Under the pieces are notes generated by a model that did no database searches, had not been told where the DNA came from, and saw nothing but the letters and a program-made list of their open reading frames with translations. Both the position numbers and the translations under genes were made by a program. A stretch of 13,811 bases of DNA from DASWUD01 sp036401755. Lineage in GTDB: Bacteria > Pseudomonadota > Gammaproteobacteria > Thiohalomonadales > Thiohalomonadaceae. Location: contig DASWUD010000116.1 of NCBI GenBank assembly GCA_036401755.1, positions 1 to 13,811 on the forward strand, given 5' to 3'. Positions 1 to 6,448 of the stretch are shown one piece after another. The stretch's first letter is position 1. Every line of letters begins with the position of its first letter.

Positions 1-375
1 GCCCTGATGGCCATCAAGGATCTCAAGGGTGCCAACCACGACCAGGACATCGGCGTCAACATCGCCCGCCGTGCCATGGAAGAGCCGCTGCGCCAGATCG
101 TCGCCAACGCCGGTGACGAGCCCTCCGTTGTCCTCGCCAAGGTGAAGGAAGGCAAGGGCAACTTCGGCTACAACGCCGCCACCGGCGAATACGGCGACAT
201 GATCGAGATGGGTATCCTCGACCCCACCAAGGTGACCCGTTCCGCCCTGCAGAACGCCGCCTCCGTGGCCGGTCTGATGATCACCACCGAAGCGATGGTC
301 GCTGAGCTGCCGAAGGCCGAAGCACCTGCTGCCGGCGGCGGCATGGGTGGCATGGGCGACATGGGCATGATGTAA
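1..375 (+). CDS. groEL: Chaperonin GroEL (60 kDa chaperonin), C-terminal part
   Basis: Only the last 124 codons are present; the gene is open at the left edge and the frame runs from base 1. GroEL forms the double seven-subunit ring that folds proteins in the cytoplasm with GroES and ATP. The fragment carries the equatorial-domain C-terminus, including the conserved stretches GNFGYNAATGEYGDMIEMG and ILDPTKVTRSALQ, followed by ASVAGLMITTEAM. It ends in the Gly-Gly-Met tail (GGGMGGMGDMGMM) that projects into the cavity in bacterial GroELs. No frameshift is seen. The strong terminator 25 bases after the stop closes the presumed groES-groEL operon. The family assignment is secure; the start and groES lie outside the window. 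Confidence 0.98.
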   Translation, partial: ALMAIKDLKGANHDQDIGVNIARRAMEEPLRQIVANAGDEPSVVLAKVKEGKGNFGYNAATGEYGDMIEMGILDPTKVTRSALQNAASVAGLMITTEAMVAELPKAEAPAAGGGMGGMGDMGMM

Positions 376-400
376 GCCCGCCCCGCCTGCTCGCAGGGAC

Positions 401-433
401 AAAAAGCCCCACCGGAAACGGCGGGGCTTTTTT
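401..433 (+). terminator. Intrinsic terminator of groEL
   Basis: The left arm AAAAAGCCCCACCG (401-414) and right arm CGGCGGGGCTTTTT pair with a single A/C mismatch around a GAAA tetraloop (415-418). Six T residues follow at 428-433. This is a textbook rho-independent terminator just after the groEL stop. The A-run at the 5' side means the hairpin could also work from the opposite strand, but no leftward gene ends here. Confidence 0.95.
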
Positions 434-581
434 ATGTGGAATTTCGACGGGATTGATAAGCGGATGGTACGGGGGGGCAGGCAGCGTTTCCGTGCGGTGT
501 CAGTTTTTTCCCGGCCCTACTTGCACCGGCGTGCCGGGCATGTCAGTTTATCTCGGCAAATGTCAAAGGAGGACTATATCA

Positions 582-1028
582 ATGAAAGCCAATACTGTTC
601 GTAACACCCTCTTGTATCTCACAACACTAGGGCTGCTGCTGCCGGGCATGAGTGCCTTGGCCGAAGAGGGAGAACTCTGGCAGACGGAGGTCAAGGTGGA
701 GATGCCGGGCATGCCGATGGCAATACCGCCACAGACGGCCTCGACCTGTCAGCCCAAGGGGCGCAGCAGTGAGGAGATGTCGATCCCGAAAGACGCCTCT
801 TGCAAGACCACCGATTTCAAAAAGAGCGGCAACAAGACCAGCTTCAAGGTTGCCTGTAACGGCAAGGACAACTCCATGACCGGTAGCGGTGAAGTGGAGA
901 CCCTGGGAAGCGACAGCTACCGTGGCAAGATGCACATGGTGATGGATGCGGGCGGACAGCGGATGGAGATGACCCAGAACTTCACCAGCAAGCGTCTGGG
1001 AAAGTGTGATTACCAGGCCCGCAACTGA
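582..1028 (+). CDS. Secreted DUF3617-family protein
   Basis: This encodes 148 residues. The frame is open further upstream, but ATG at 582 is chosen because AAAGGAGG (565-572) sits 9 bases before it and because the protein then begins with a clean signal peptide: a positive N-terminus, a hydrophobic core at about 8-22, and a likely cleavage after SALA (residue 27). The mature part starts like other DUF3617 proteins (G-E-L-W, then MPGMPM at 41-46). It has four cysteines (56, 74, 92, 142), which could form two disulfides in the periplasm. The middle part has the family's K-x-x-G-N-K / V-A-C-N-G pattern at about 80-94. The family has no established function, so only an exported envelope protein is claimed. 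It stands alone after the groEL terminator and converges on the anti-sigma gene. Confidence 0.8.
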   Translation: MKANTVRNTLLYLTTLGLLLPGMSALAEEGELWQTEVKVEMPGMPMAIPPQTASTCQPKGRSSEEMSIPKDASCKTTDFKKSGNKTSFKVACNGKDNSMTGSGEVETLGSDSYRGKMHMVMDAGGQRMEMTQNFTSKRLGKCDYQARN

Positions 1029-1040
1029 TGCCGGTGATCA

Positions 1041-1117
1041 GAAGCTATCTCAAAGTCCGCTCCCTGCAGTGGGCGCGTCTTGTCTCGAAGCCCGATCCCT
1101 ATTTTTGAGGTAGCTTC
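1041..1117. repeat. Imperfect inverted repeat between convergent genes
   Basis: GAAGCTATCTCAAA (1041-1054) is the reverse complement of TTTGAGGTAGCTTC (1104-1117) apart from one position, which would be a G-U pair in RNA. The loop is about 49 bases. It lies between the DUF3617 stop and the anti-sigma stop, where a bidirectional transcription end would be expected. There is only a short T-run (1102-1106) and the loop is long, so a terminator role is possible but unproven. Confidence 0.45.
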
Positions 1118-1124
1118 CAGCGGA

Positions 1125-1829
1125 TCATACCCTGACGTAGAGCCAACCTTCCTGGAGCCGATCAACCACGCGTTCCAGGGCGGATTCGGTGGTACCGACG
1201 TTGGGCAACAGCTCAACATCGCCCCCCTGCTCCTTGATCGCCTGCAGCGTTCGGGCACAAGCCATGATGGCCAGATTGTTGTAGTTGTGGAGCAACTCTT
1301 CGGTGCGTTCCGCGTCGGTGGAATAGCGGGCGCGCACCACATTGAGCCCCTCATCGTTGGCGACGATCTCCAGCCGGAACGGCTCGCCTTGCGCCCGGTG
1401 GCGCGAGAGCATCAACTCTGCCTTGTCGAGGGCGTCGGAGAGTTTGATCGGATCGTCGGTGCTGATGTGCAAAATGACATTCTGCGGCCGGCTCTGGGCG
1501 GCACCAAGATAGATCCCCTCCATGACTACGTCACGCTCCCCATTGGCAAGCCAGCCACCGATGGCACCTACCGCGAGCAGCAGCAGCGCGGCCATGCCCT
1601 GGAGATGGCGCGGCCAGCGATGGAGAGTCGAACCTTTGCTGGCAGGAACAATCCCCTCACGATAGGCATGGCGCACCAGCTCTTGTACCTGGCGCAACTC
1701 GCATACCTGTTGACCGAGTTCCGGGTTTACCCGCACCTCCTTGAGTACCTCGCTGGCCTCCTCGACCTCAAGTTGGTTGTCGAGATAGGCATTGAGGTGT
1801 TCGTCGGAAAATCGCTTGTCGTTGCTCAT
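1125..1829 (-). CDS. Membrane anti-sigma factor with periplasmic DsrE-like domain
   Basis: This encodes 234 residues starting at MSNDKRF. The start is supported by a GAGGG ribosome site and by ATGA overlap with the sigma factor stop, so the pair is translationally coupled. Domain order: an N-terminal cytoplasmic helical region (about 1-60, FSDEHLNAYLDNQL) typical of ECF anti-sigma factors; one membrane segment (about 77-97, MAALLLLAVGAIGGWLANG); and a periplasmic C-terminal domain (about 117-233). The zinc anti-sigma HxxxCxxC motif is absent; only C43 is present in the N-terminal part. The C-terminal domain aligns visually with the secreted DsrE-like protein encoded at 2617-3060: EIVANDEGLN against EIVAFGPGLN, and ACARTLQA against ACQNTLAA, with C191 matching C103. 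I infer that the N-terminus holds the sigma factor at the membrane and the DsrE-like part senses something in the periplasm. The anti-sigma role is strong from context; the sensing role is inference. Confidence 0.8.
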   Translation of the reverse strand: MSNDKRFSDEHLNAYLDNQLEVEEASEVLKEVRVNPELGQQVCELRQVQELVRHAYREGIVPASKGSTLHRWPRHLQGMAALLLLAVGAIGGWLANGERDVVMEGIYLGAAQSRPQNVILHISTDDPIKLSDALDKAELMLSRHRAQGEPFRLEIVANDEGLNVVRARYSTDAERTEELLHNYNNLAIMACARTLQAIKEQGGDVELLPNVGTTESALERVVDRLQEGWLYVRV

Positions 1830-2377
1830 TTGACCCTCACCAGATGTGCGCTTCGTTCCCCGGCGCTGTTGCCGCTCGCGAGCAGCTCCCTGAGCGTCTG
1901 GCGCGCGCGGCACAGACGGCTCATCACCGTGCCGATCGGTACCTCCAGAATGGTGGCCACCTCGGCATAACTGAATCCCTCCAGATCGACCAGGGTCACT
2001 ACCTGGCGCTGCCCTACGGGAAGCCTGGCGATCGCCTGCTGCACGCGGGCCACGGTCTGATCGCGGGCGGTGAGCTGCTCGGGATCAAGATCGCTGCTGT
2101 GGAAGTTCTCTTCGTCAAACTCATCACCCACTTTGCGGCTGCGCAGATGGCTCTTCCAGCAGTTGGCCAGAATGGTGAAGAGCCAGCCGTCCAATGCCTC
2201 GAAGTCACGCAGCTTTGAGCTATGACGCAGGGCGTTGACGATCGCCTCCTGAACCAGGTCGTCGGCCAGATGGGCGTCGTGACACCAGGCGTAGGCCATG
2301 CGATAGAGACGCCGCCGGTTGCTCTCCAGGCGGGCGCGGAATTCGCGTCCGCGGCACAAGATGTTGAATAACTCCAC
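1826..2377 (-). CDS. ECF-type RNA polymerase sigma factor (sigma-70 family)
   Basis: This encodes 183 residues from a GTG start at 2377, chosen because a GAGGAGGA ribosome site lies just upstream (a few bases, rather tight) and because this gives the usual ECF length. The frame remains open upstream but that sequence has no sigma-like content and contains the predicted promoter. Region 2 spans about residues 12-80, with DDLVQEAIVNALRH (39-52) and WLFTILANCWKSHLR (65-79). An acidic linker follows. Region 4 spans about 110-166, with LPVGQRQVVTLVDLEGFSY and the helix-turn-helix segment EVATILEVPIGTVMSRLCRAR. It would direct RNA polymerase to a small set of promoters under control of the anti-sigma factor encoded by the overlapping downstream gene. 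A TTG a few codons further in is an alternative start. Confidence 0.92.
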   Translation of the reverse strand: MELFNILCRGREFRARLESNRRRLYRMAYAWCHDAHLADDLVQEAIVNALRHSSKLRDFEALDGWLFTILANCWKSHLRSRKVGDEFDEENFHSSDLDPEQLTARDQTVARVQQAIARLPVGQRQVVTLVDLEGFSYAEVATILEVPIGTVMSRLCRARQTLRELLASGNSAGERSAHLVRVK

Positions 2378-2422
2378 TACTCCTCCTCGGTGCCTCGTAT
2401 TTTGTCGTTGTCGGGCTACAGT

Positions 2423-2451
2423 AAAGATACCCGAACACGGGCATTTATTCC
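2423..2451 (-). promoter_or_regulatory. Predicted ECF-type promoter of the sigma/anti-sigma operon
   Basis: Read leftward, GGAATA (2451-2446) is followed after 18 bases by TCTT (2427-2424), about 45 bases before the sigma factor start. The same GGAATA-N18-TCTT layout is present on the other strand at 2539-2566 before the DsrE-like gene. A GGAATAA-type -35 fits some proteobacterial ECF promoters as I remember them. The spacer holds a small perfect palindrome, CCCG-TGTT-CGGG. Autoregulation by the sigma factor is inferred from the matching pair, not shown. Confidence 0.5.
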
Positions 2452-2538
2452 CCCCATGTAGCCGAAAAGGTCTCACCGGTCTCCAACCCTGACAAACCGT
2501 GCGCAGGTCGCAGATTTGCACACCCATCGTCCCCAGAT

Positions 2539-2567
2539 GGAATAGTTTGCCCAGGCGCAGCCTCTTA
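2539..2567 (+). promoter_or_regulatory. Predicted ECF-type promoter of the DsrE-like gene
   Basis: GGAATA (2539-2544) and TCTT (2563-2566) are separated by 18 bases, the same as in the divergent promoter for the sigma operon. Further bases agree in and after the spacer (TGCCC; TCTTACTG here, TCTTTACTG there). The implied transcription start near 2573 leaves a leader of about 44 bases. The perfect inverted repeat GCGCAG / CTGCGC (2555-2560, 2568-2573) surrounds the presumed -10 and might be an operator or a leader hairpin. Assignment to the neighbouring sigma factor is inference. Confidence 0.5.
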
Positions 2568-2616
2568 CTGCGCGGAGTGACGGCGGGCCATTTCCGTAGA
2601 GAAAGGAGGTTCGCTG

Positions 2617-3060
2617 ATGCACAAGTTGATGAGAAATCTGGTCTGGGTGCTGCTGGTGTGGGCTGTGCTGTGGCAAGTCGCCCAGGCAACGGAGGAGAAA
2701 CCGTTCGCCGAGCAGCGGGTGGTGTTGCAACTCTCCGACAGCGATGCCGGCAAGCAGACCTTGGTGTTGAATGTGGCCAACAATCTGCTGAAGGCCTATG
2801 GCGTTGACAAGGTGGAGGTGGAGATCGTCGCCTTCGGTCCGGGACTCAACCTGCTGCTGGCCAACAACAGCAATGCCGCGCGAATTGATGGCCTGGCCGG
2901 TAGCGGAGTGCGTTTTTCTGCCTGCCAGAATACCCTCGCCGCGATGACACGCGAACAGGGCAAGGAGCCGGCCCTCAACCCTCACGCCGTCAAGGTGAGC
3001 GCGGGCGTGGTGCGCATCATCGAATTGGAGGGGCAAGGTTATAAACTGATCAGGCCATAG
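2617..3060 (+). CDS. Secreted DsrE-like protein
   Basis: This encodes 147 residues from an ATG with AAGGAGG (2603-2609) 7 bases upstream. An N-terminal signal peptide (hydrophobic at about 7-22) ends at AQA (22-24), so the mature protein should be periplasmic. The mature part has the DsrE/DsrF-like (COG1416-type) pattern: VVLQLSDSD strand at 35-43, NVANNLL helix, VEVEIVAFGPGLNLLL at 67-81, GVRFSACQNTLAAM at 97-110 with the family cysteine C103, then VSAGVVRIIELEGQGY at the C-terminus. Cytoplasmic DsrE proteins move sulfur via cysteine persulfide; the function of exported single-domain versions is not established. It lies divergently from the sigma/anti-sigma operon, shares its promoter signature, and resembles the anti-sigma C-terminal domain. 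It is therefore a likely member of that regulon. A terminator follows at 3131-3163. Confidence 0.85.
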   Translation: MHKLMRNLVWVLLVWAVLWQVAQATEEKPFAEQRVVLQLSDSDAGKQTLVLNVANNLLKAYGVDKVEVEIVAFGPGLNLLLANNSNAARIDGLAGSGVRFSACQNTLAAMTREQGKEPALNPHAVKVSAGVVRIIELEGQGYKLIRP

Positions 3061-3130
3061 TTTTTTCGGGAGCGCGACAGGCGGTATACCCCCCTCGGAA
3101 TTCCTGTCCAACTCATCCTCCCGGCTTCGA

Positions 3131-3163
3131 GCCCCTGCCGCCTCCTCGCAGGGGCTTTTTTTT
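3131..3163 (+). terminator. Intrinsic terminator after the DsrE-like gene
   Basis: The perfect 8-bp stem GCCCCTGC (3131-3138) / GCAGGGGC (3148-3155) has a 9-base loop and is followed by eight T residues (3156-3163). It ends the transcript that begins near 2573 and separates it from glnE. Confidence 0.93.
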
Positions 3164-3170
3164 GGCCATG

Positions 3171-3384
3171 GATGGCCGAGAGCGGCGTTGGACGATGGAT
3201 GAGCTTATGTCGCGGAGGCTTTATACCCAAGGGCATAAGTCCCCGCAGGGGGCACGGATGGCCGAGAGCGGCGTTGGAGATAGATGTACTTATGCCGCGG
3301 AAGCTTTATACCCAAGGGCACAAGTCCCCGCAGGGGATGAATGTGCGAGCGGCGTTGGCCAATGGATGGCTTTATGCCGTGGAG
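3171..3384. repeat. Tandem repeat array (about 80-86 bp units) upstream of glnE
   Basis: Unit 1 starts at 3171 and unit 2 at 3257, both with GATGGCCGAGAGCGGCGTTGG. A decayed partial unit 3 starts near 3336. The landmark GCGGCGTTGG recurs at 3182, 3268 and 3349 (spacings 86 and 81). Units 1 and 2 also share CTTTATACCCAAGGGCA and AAGTCCCCGCAGGGG. Each unit contains folding potential: TTATACCC against GGGCATAA, ACTTATGCC against GGGCATAAGT across units, and CCCC-GCA-GGGG. The units remain open in the glnE reading frame, but they look like intergenic palindromic repeats of the REP type rather than protein-coding sequence. Nothing else is recognised between the array and the glnE promoter. Confidence 0.85.
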
Positions 3385-3459
3385 CACTGGATGTGCGCGT
3401 GCGGTGCCAGCCTCATGCGCCGAAATCAATTATTTGCCGCTGCCCGTTTGGCCCACCCT

Positions 3460-3468
3460 TGCTACAAT
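3460..3468 (+). promoter_or_regulatory. Extended -10 promoter element for glnE
   Basis: TGCTACAAT (3460-3468) is a TGn-extended -10 hexamer TACAAT, about 30 bases upstream of the chosen glnE start. No good -35 stands at the standard distance, which is common for extended -10 promoters. The predicted transcript start near 3475 leaves a short leader. Confidence 0.45.
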
Positions 3469-3498
3469 CGGCCGATTCGTTGCCACCGGATCTCGCGC

Positions 3499-6396
3499 GT
3501 GACCGCCACTGCTGCCGCTCTAATAGAAGCCTCACTGCATAACCTTCCAGAGCCCTTGCGCCAGCGGGTAGGGCGCGACTGGCAACTGCTGGTTGAGAAT
3601 GATGCCGCTGTGGCTATGGCCATCCCTCTGCAGTGGCGCGACGAGTTGGCGCGGGTCTGGGCCATGAGCGAGTTTGTGGCACTCGGTTGCGCGCGCCAAC
3701 CCCCACTGCTGGCCGATTTGCTGGTTAGTGGACTGGAGCGTACTCAAGATGAAGGGTATTACGCGCACGAACTGATGCGCCGTCTGGAAGGAGTCGAGAA
3801 CGAGGCGCAGCTGAGCGAGCGTTTACGCATGTTCCGCCGCCGCGAGATGGTGCGTATCGCCTGGCGGGATCTGGCGGGGCGCGCCGACATGGTGGAGACT
3901 ACCGCCGACCTCTCCCATCTGGCCGACGCCTGCATCGAGCAGGCGCTCACTCACCTCTACCGCTGGCACTGCGCCCAGTGGGGCACGCCCATCGGTGCCG
4001 CATCACGCACCCCGCAACAGCTGGTGGTGATCGGCATGGGCAAGCTCGGTGCTCACGAGCTCAACTTCTCCTCCGATGTCGACCTCATCTTTGCCTATCC
4101 CGAGGAGGGCGAAACCGAGGGTGGGCCGCGTCAGCTGGCCAATCAGGAGTTTTTCATCCGCCTCGGCCGGCGTCTCAACGCCATGCTGGAGGCGACCACC
4201 GCCCACGGTTTCGTGTTCCGCGTCGATATGCGCCTGCGCCCGTTCGGCGAAAGCAGTGCACTAGCCATCAGTTTCGATGCGATGGAGGATTACTACCAGG
4301 TCCATGGCCGCGAGTGGGAACGCTACGCCATGATCAAGGCGCGCGTGGTGGCCGGCGACAAGGTGCGCGGTGGCGAATTGATGAAGATGCTGCGCCCGTT
4401 CGTGTTCCGCCGCTATGTCGACTTCGGCGCCTTTGAGTCTTTACGCGAGATGAAGGCGATGATCGCGCGCGAGGTACAGCGCAAGGGGATGGAGGACAAC
4501 GTCAAGCTGGGTGCTGGCGGCATCCGCGAGGTGGAGTTCATCGGCCAGGCATTCCAGCTGATCCATGGTGGCCGCGAGAAGACGCTGCAGGCGCGCCGCA
4601 TTCTCACCATCCTGGAGGCGCTGCGCGGCTTTGAGTTTCTGCCCGACTTCGTCGTCGACGAACTGGTGGTCGCCTACTTCTTTTTGCGCAACACCGAGCA
4701 CCGTCTGCAGGAGTATGCCGAGGAGCAAACCCACATGTTGCCCAAGGACGAAGCGGGTCGTCTGCGCCTCGCCTTTTCCATGGGGTTCGAGAGCTGGGCC
4801 GAGTTCGAGCAGGTGTTGCGCAGCCACATGCGCCGTGTGCACCAGTACTTCGAGCAGGTCTTTGCCGCGCCACAGACCGAGCACGCCACCACCGATGGGC
4901 TCGATCTCACCGGGGTCTGGCAGGGCAATCTCGACGCGGAGCAGGCGTGCGCTGCACTGGCCGAGGCAGGTTTTGAAGAGACCGCTGAGGTCTATCGCCG
5001 TGTGCAGCAGCTGCGTAAAGGGCGCAGCTTCTTGAGTCTCGGCACCAACGGCCGCAACCGCATGAACCATCTGGTGCCGCTGCTGCTCGGGGCCGCCGGG
5101 CAGCATGAGCACGCCGACGCGGCACTCTACCGCCTGCTGGTGCTGGTGGAGAGTATCGCCAAGCGCAGCGCCTATCTGGCGCTGCTGGTTGAAAATCCCA
5201 TCGCACTGTCGCAGCTGGTGCGGCTGTGCGGCGCCAGCCCCTGGATAGTCGAACTCCTCACCCGCTCGCCCCACCTGCTCGATGAGCTGCTCGATCCACG
5301 CACTCTCTACCATCCGCCGCCGCGCGCCGAGTTCGAAAACGAGCTGCGCCAGCGGCTGATGGTGATCGACCATGAGGACCTGGAGGGACAGATGGAGGCG
5401 CTGCGCCAGGCACGCCAGGCGGCGGTGCTGCGCGTCGCCGCCGCCGACGTGATGGAAGCGGTGCCGCTGATGGTGGTGAGCGATCACCTCACCGACATCG
5501 CCGAGGTGATTTTGGATGCCGCCATGACCATCGCCTGGCACCACCTGGTGGCGCGCCATGGCCGTCCCATGTGCGGCAGCGAGCAGGTGTGCGACAGCGG
5601 CTTTGCCATCATCGCCTACGGCAAGCTGGGGGGGATCGAGCTCGGCTACGGCTCCGATCTCGATGTGGTCTTCCTCCACAGAACCGAGAGCGAGGGGCGC
5701 GCCACCAATGGCGAAAAGCCGCTGGAAAACGCCGTTTTCTACGCGCGTCTCGCCCAGCGCATCATCCATATCCTCACTGCGCGCACCCCCTCGGGTACTC
5801 TTTACGAGGTGGATACCCGCTTGCGGCCCAGCGGCGCCTCAGGGCTGCTGGTCAGCGGTGTCGAGGCGTTCCGGCGCTACCAGGAGCAGGAGGCGTGGAC
5901 CTGGGAGCACCAGGCGCTGGTGCGGGCACGGGTGGTGGCGGGCGACCCGGCCATCGCCGCGGCATTCGATACCATACGCCGCACCATTCTCGGGCGCCAG
6001 CGCGACCCTGTCACGTTGCGCCGCGAAGTGCGCGAGATGCGCGAGAAGATGCGCGCCCATCTGGTAGCGGGCAGTACCGGGCAGTTTGATCTCAAACAGG
6101 ATAGTGGCGGTATCGCCGACATCGAATTTATGGTGCAATATGGGGTACTGGCGTGGTCGCACGACCACCCGGCGCTGCTCGACTGGACCGACAATATCCG
6201 CCTGTTGGAGGGATTTGCCGCCGTCGGGCTGATGCGCCGCGAGGATGTACAGCTGCTGAGTGACGCCTACCGCGCCTTCCGTGCCCGAGTCCACCGTCTG
6301 ACCCTGCAGGATCTCCCCGCTGTGGTGGAGGAGTCGCTGTTTTCTGCTTACCGGCAGGGGGTGCAGCGTCTCTGGCACGAATTGATGGAAGGATAG
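3499..6396 (+). CDS. glnE: Bifunctional glutamine synthetase adenylyltransferase / adenylyl-removing enzyme
   Basis: GlnE adds AMP to glutamine synthetase when nitrogen is plentiful and removes it by phosphorolysis when nitrogen is scarce, under PII control, in the cytoplasm. From the GTG at 3499 the protein has 965 residues, close to the usual length of about 950. The frame is open back to 3172, but that part is made of tandem repeats and includes the predicted promoter, so the GTG is preferred despite a weak ribosome site. Two nucleotidyltransferase domains are intact. The N-terminal removase domain has GMGKLGAHELNFSSDVDL (179-196; D193 and D195 bind metal). The C-terminal transferase domain has YGKLGGIELGYGSDLD (707-722; D720 and D722). 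Each is followed by its helical GlnD/PII-type domain. Downstream ilvE begins 52 bases later; the glnE-ilvE order is also known to me from Pseudomonas. Confidence 0.96.
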   Translation: MTATAAALIEASLHNLPEPLRQRVGRDWQLLVENDAAVAMAIPLQWRDELARVWAMSEFVALGCARQPPLLADLLVSGLERTQDEGYYAHELMRRLEGVENEAQLSERLRMFRRREMVRIAWRDLAGRADMVETTADLSHLADACIEQALTHLYRWHCAQWGTPIGAASRTPQQLVVIGMGKLGAHELNFSSDVDLIFAYPEEGETEGGPRQLANQEFFIRLGRRLNAMLEATTAHGFVFRVDMRLRPFGESSALAISFDAMEDYYQVHGREWERYAMIKARVVAGDKVRGGELMKMLRPFVFRRYVDFGAFESLREMKAMIAREVQRKGMEDNVKLGAGGIREVEFIGQAFQLIHGGREKTLQARRILTILEALRGFEFLPDFVVDELVVAYFFLRNTEHRLQEYAEEQTHMLPKDEAGRLRLAFSMGFESWAEFEQVLRSHMRRVHQYFEQVFAAPQTEHATTDGLDLTGVWQGNLDAEQACAALAEAGFEETAEVYRRVQQLRKGRSFLSLGTNGRNRMNHLVPLLLGAAGQHEHADAALYRLLVLVESIAKRSAYLALLVENPIALSQLVRLCGASPWIVELLTRSPHLLDELLDPRTLYHPPPRAEFENELRQRLMVIDHEDLEGQMEALRQARQAAVLRVAAADVMEAVPLMVVSDHLTDIAEVILDAAMTIAWHHLVARHGRPMCGSEQVCDSGFAIIAYGKLGGIELGYGSDLDVVFLHRTESEGRATNGEKPLENAVFYARLAQRIIHILTARTPSGTLYEVDTRLRPSGASGLLVSGVEAFRRYQEQEAWTWEHQALVRARVVAGDPAIAAAFDTIRRTILGRQRDPVTLRREVREMREKMRAHLVAGSTGQFDLKQDSGGIADIEFMVQYGVLAWSHDHPALLDWTDNIRLLEGFAAVGLMRREDVQLLSDAYRAFRARVHRLTLQDLPAVVEESLFSAYRQGVQRLWHELMEG

Positions 6397-6448
6397 GTGC
6401 ACAGACCTGATTTAAACGATTTCGTCTTATTGTTGAGGAGAGAGTTGA

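Noticed and set aside
531..715. TGCCGGGCATG occurring three times around the DUF3617 start
   Set aside because: Two copies encode PGM in the protein and the spacing is irregular; it is more easily explained by codon use than by an operator.
1080..1970. Long open frame on the plus strand (296 codons) opposite the anti-sigma gene
   Set aside because: It is antisense to the sigma/anti-sigma pair, has no recognisable domain or ribosome site, and is explained by high GC content.
3171..3384. Repeats as a CRISPR array
   Set aside because: Units are about 80-86 bp, directly adjacent and alike over their whole length, with no unique spacers and no cas genes nearby.
4441..5769. 442-codon open frame antisense to glnE
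   Set aside because: glnE has intact domains over the same stretch; the antisense product is low-complexity H/Q/L-rich as expected of a GC-rich shadow.
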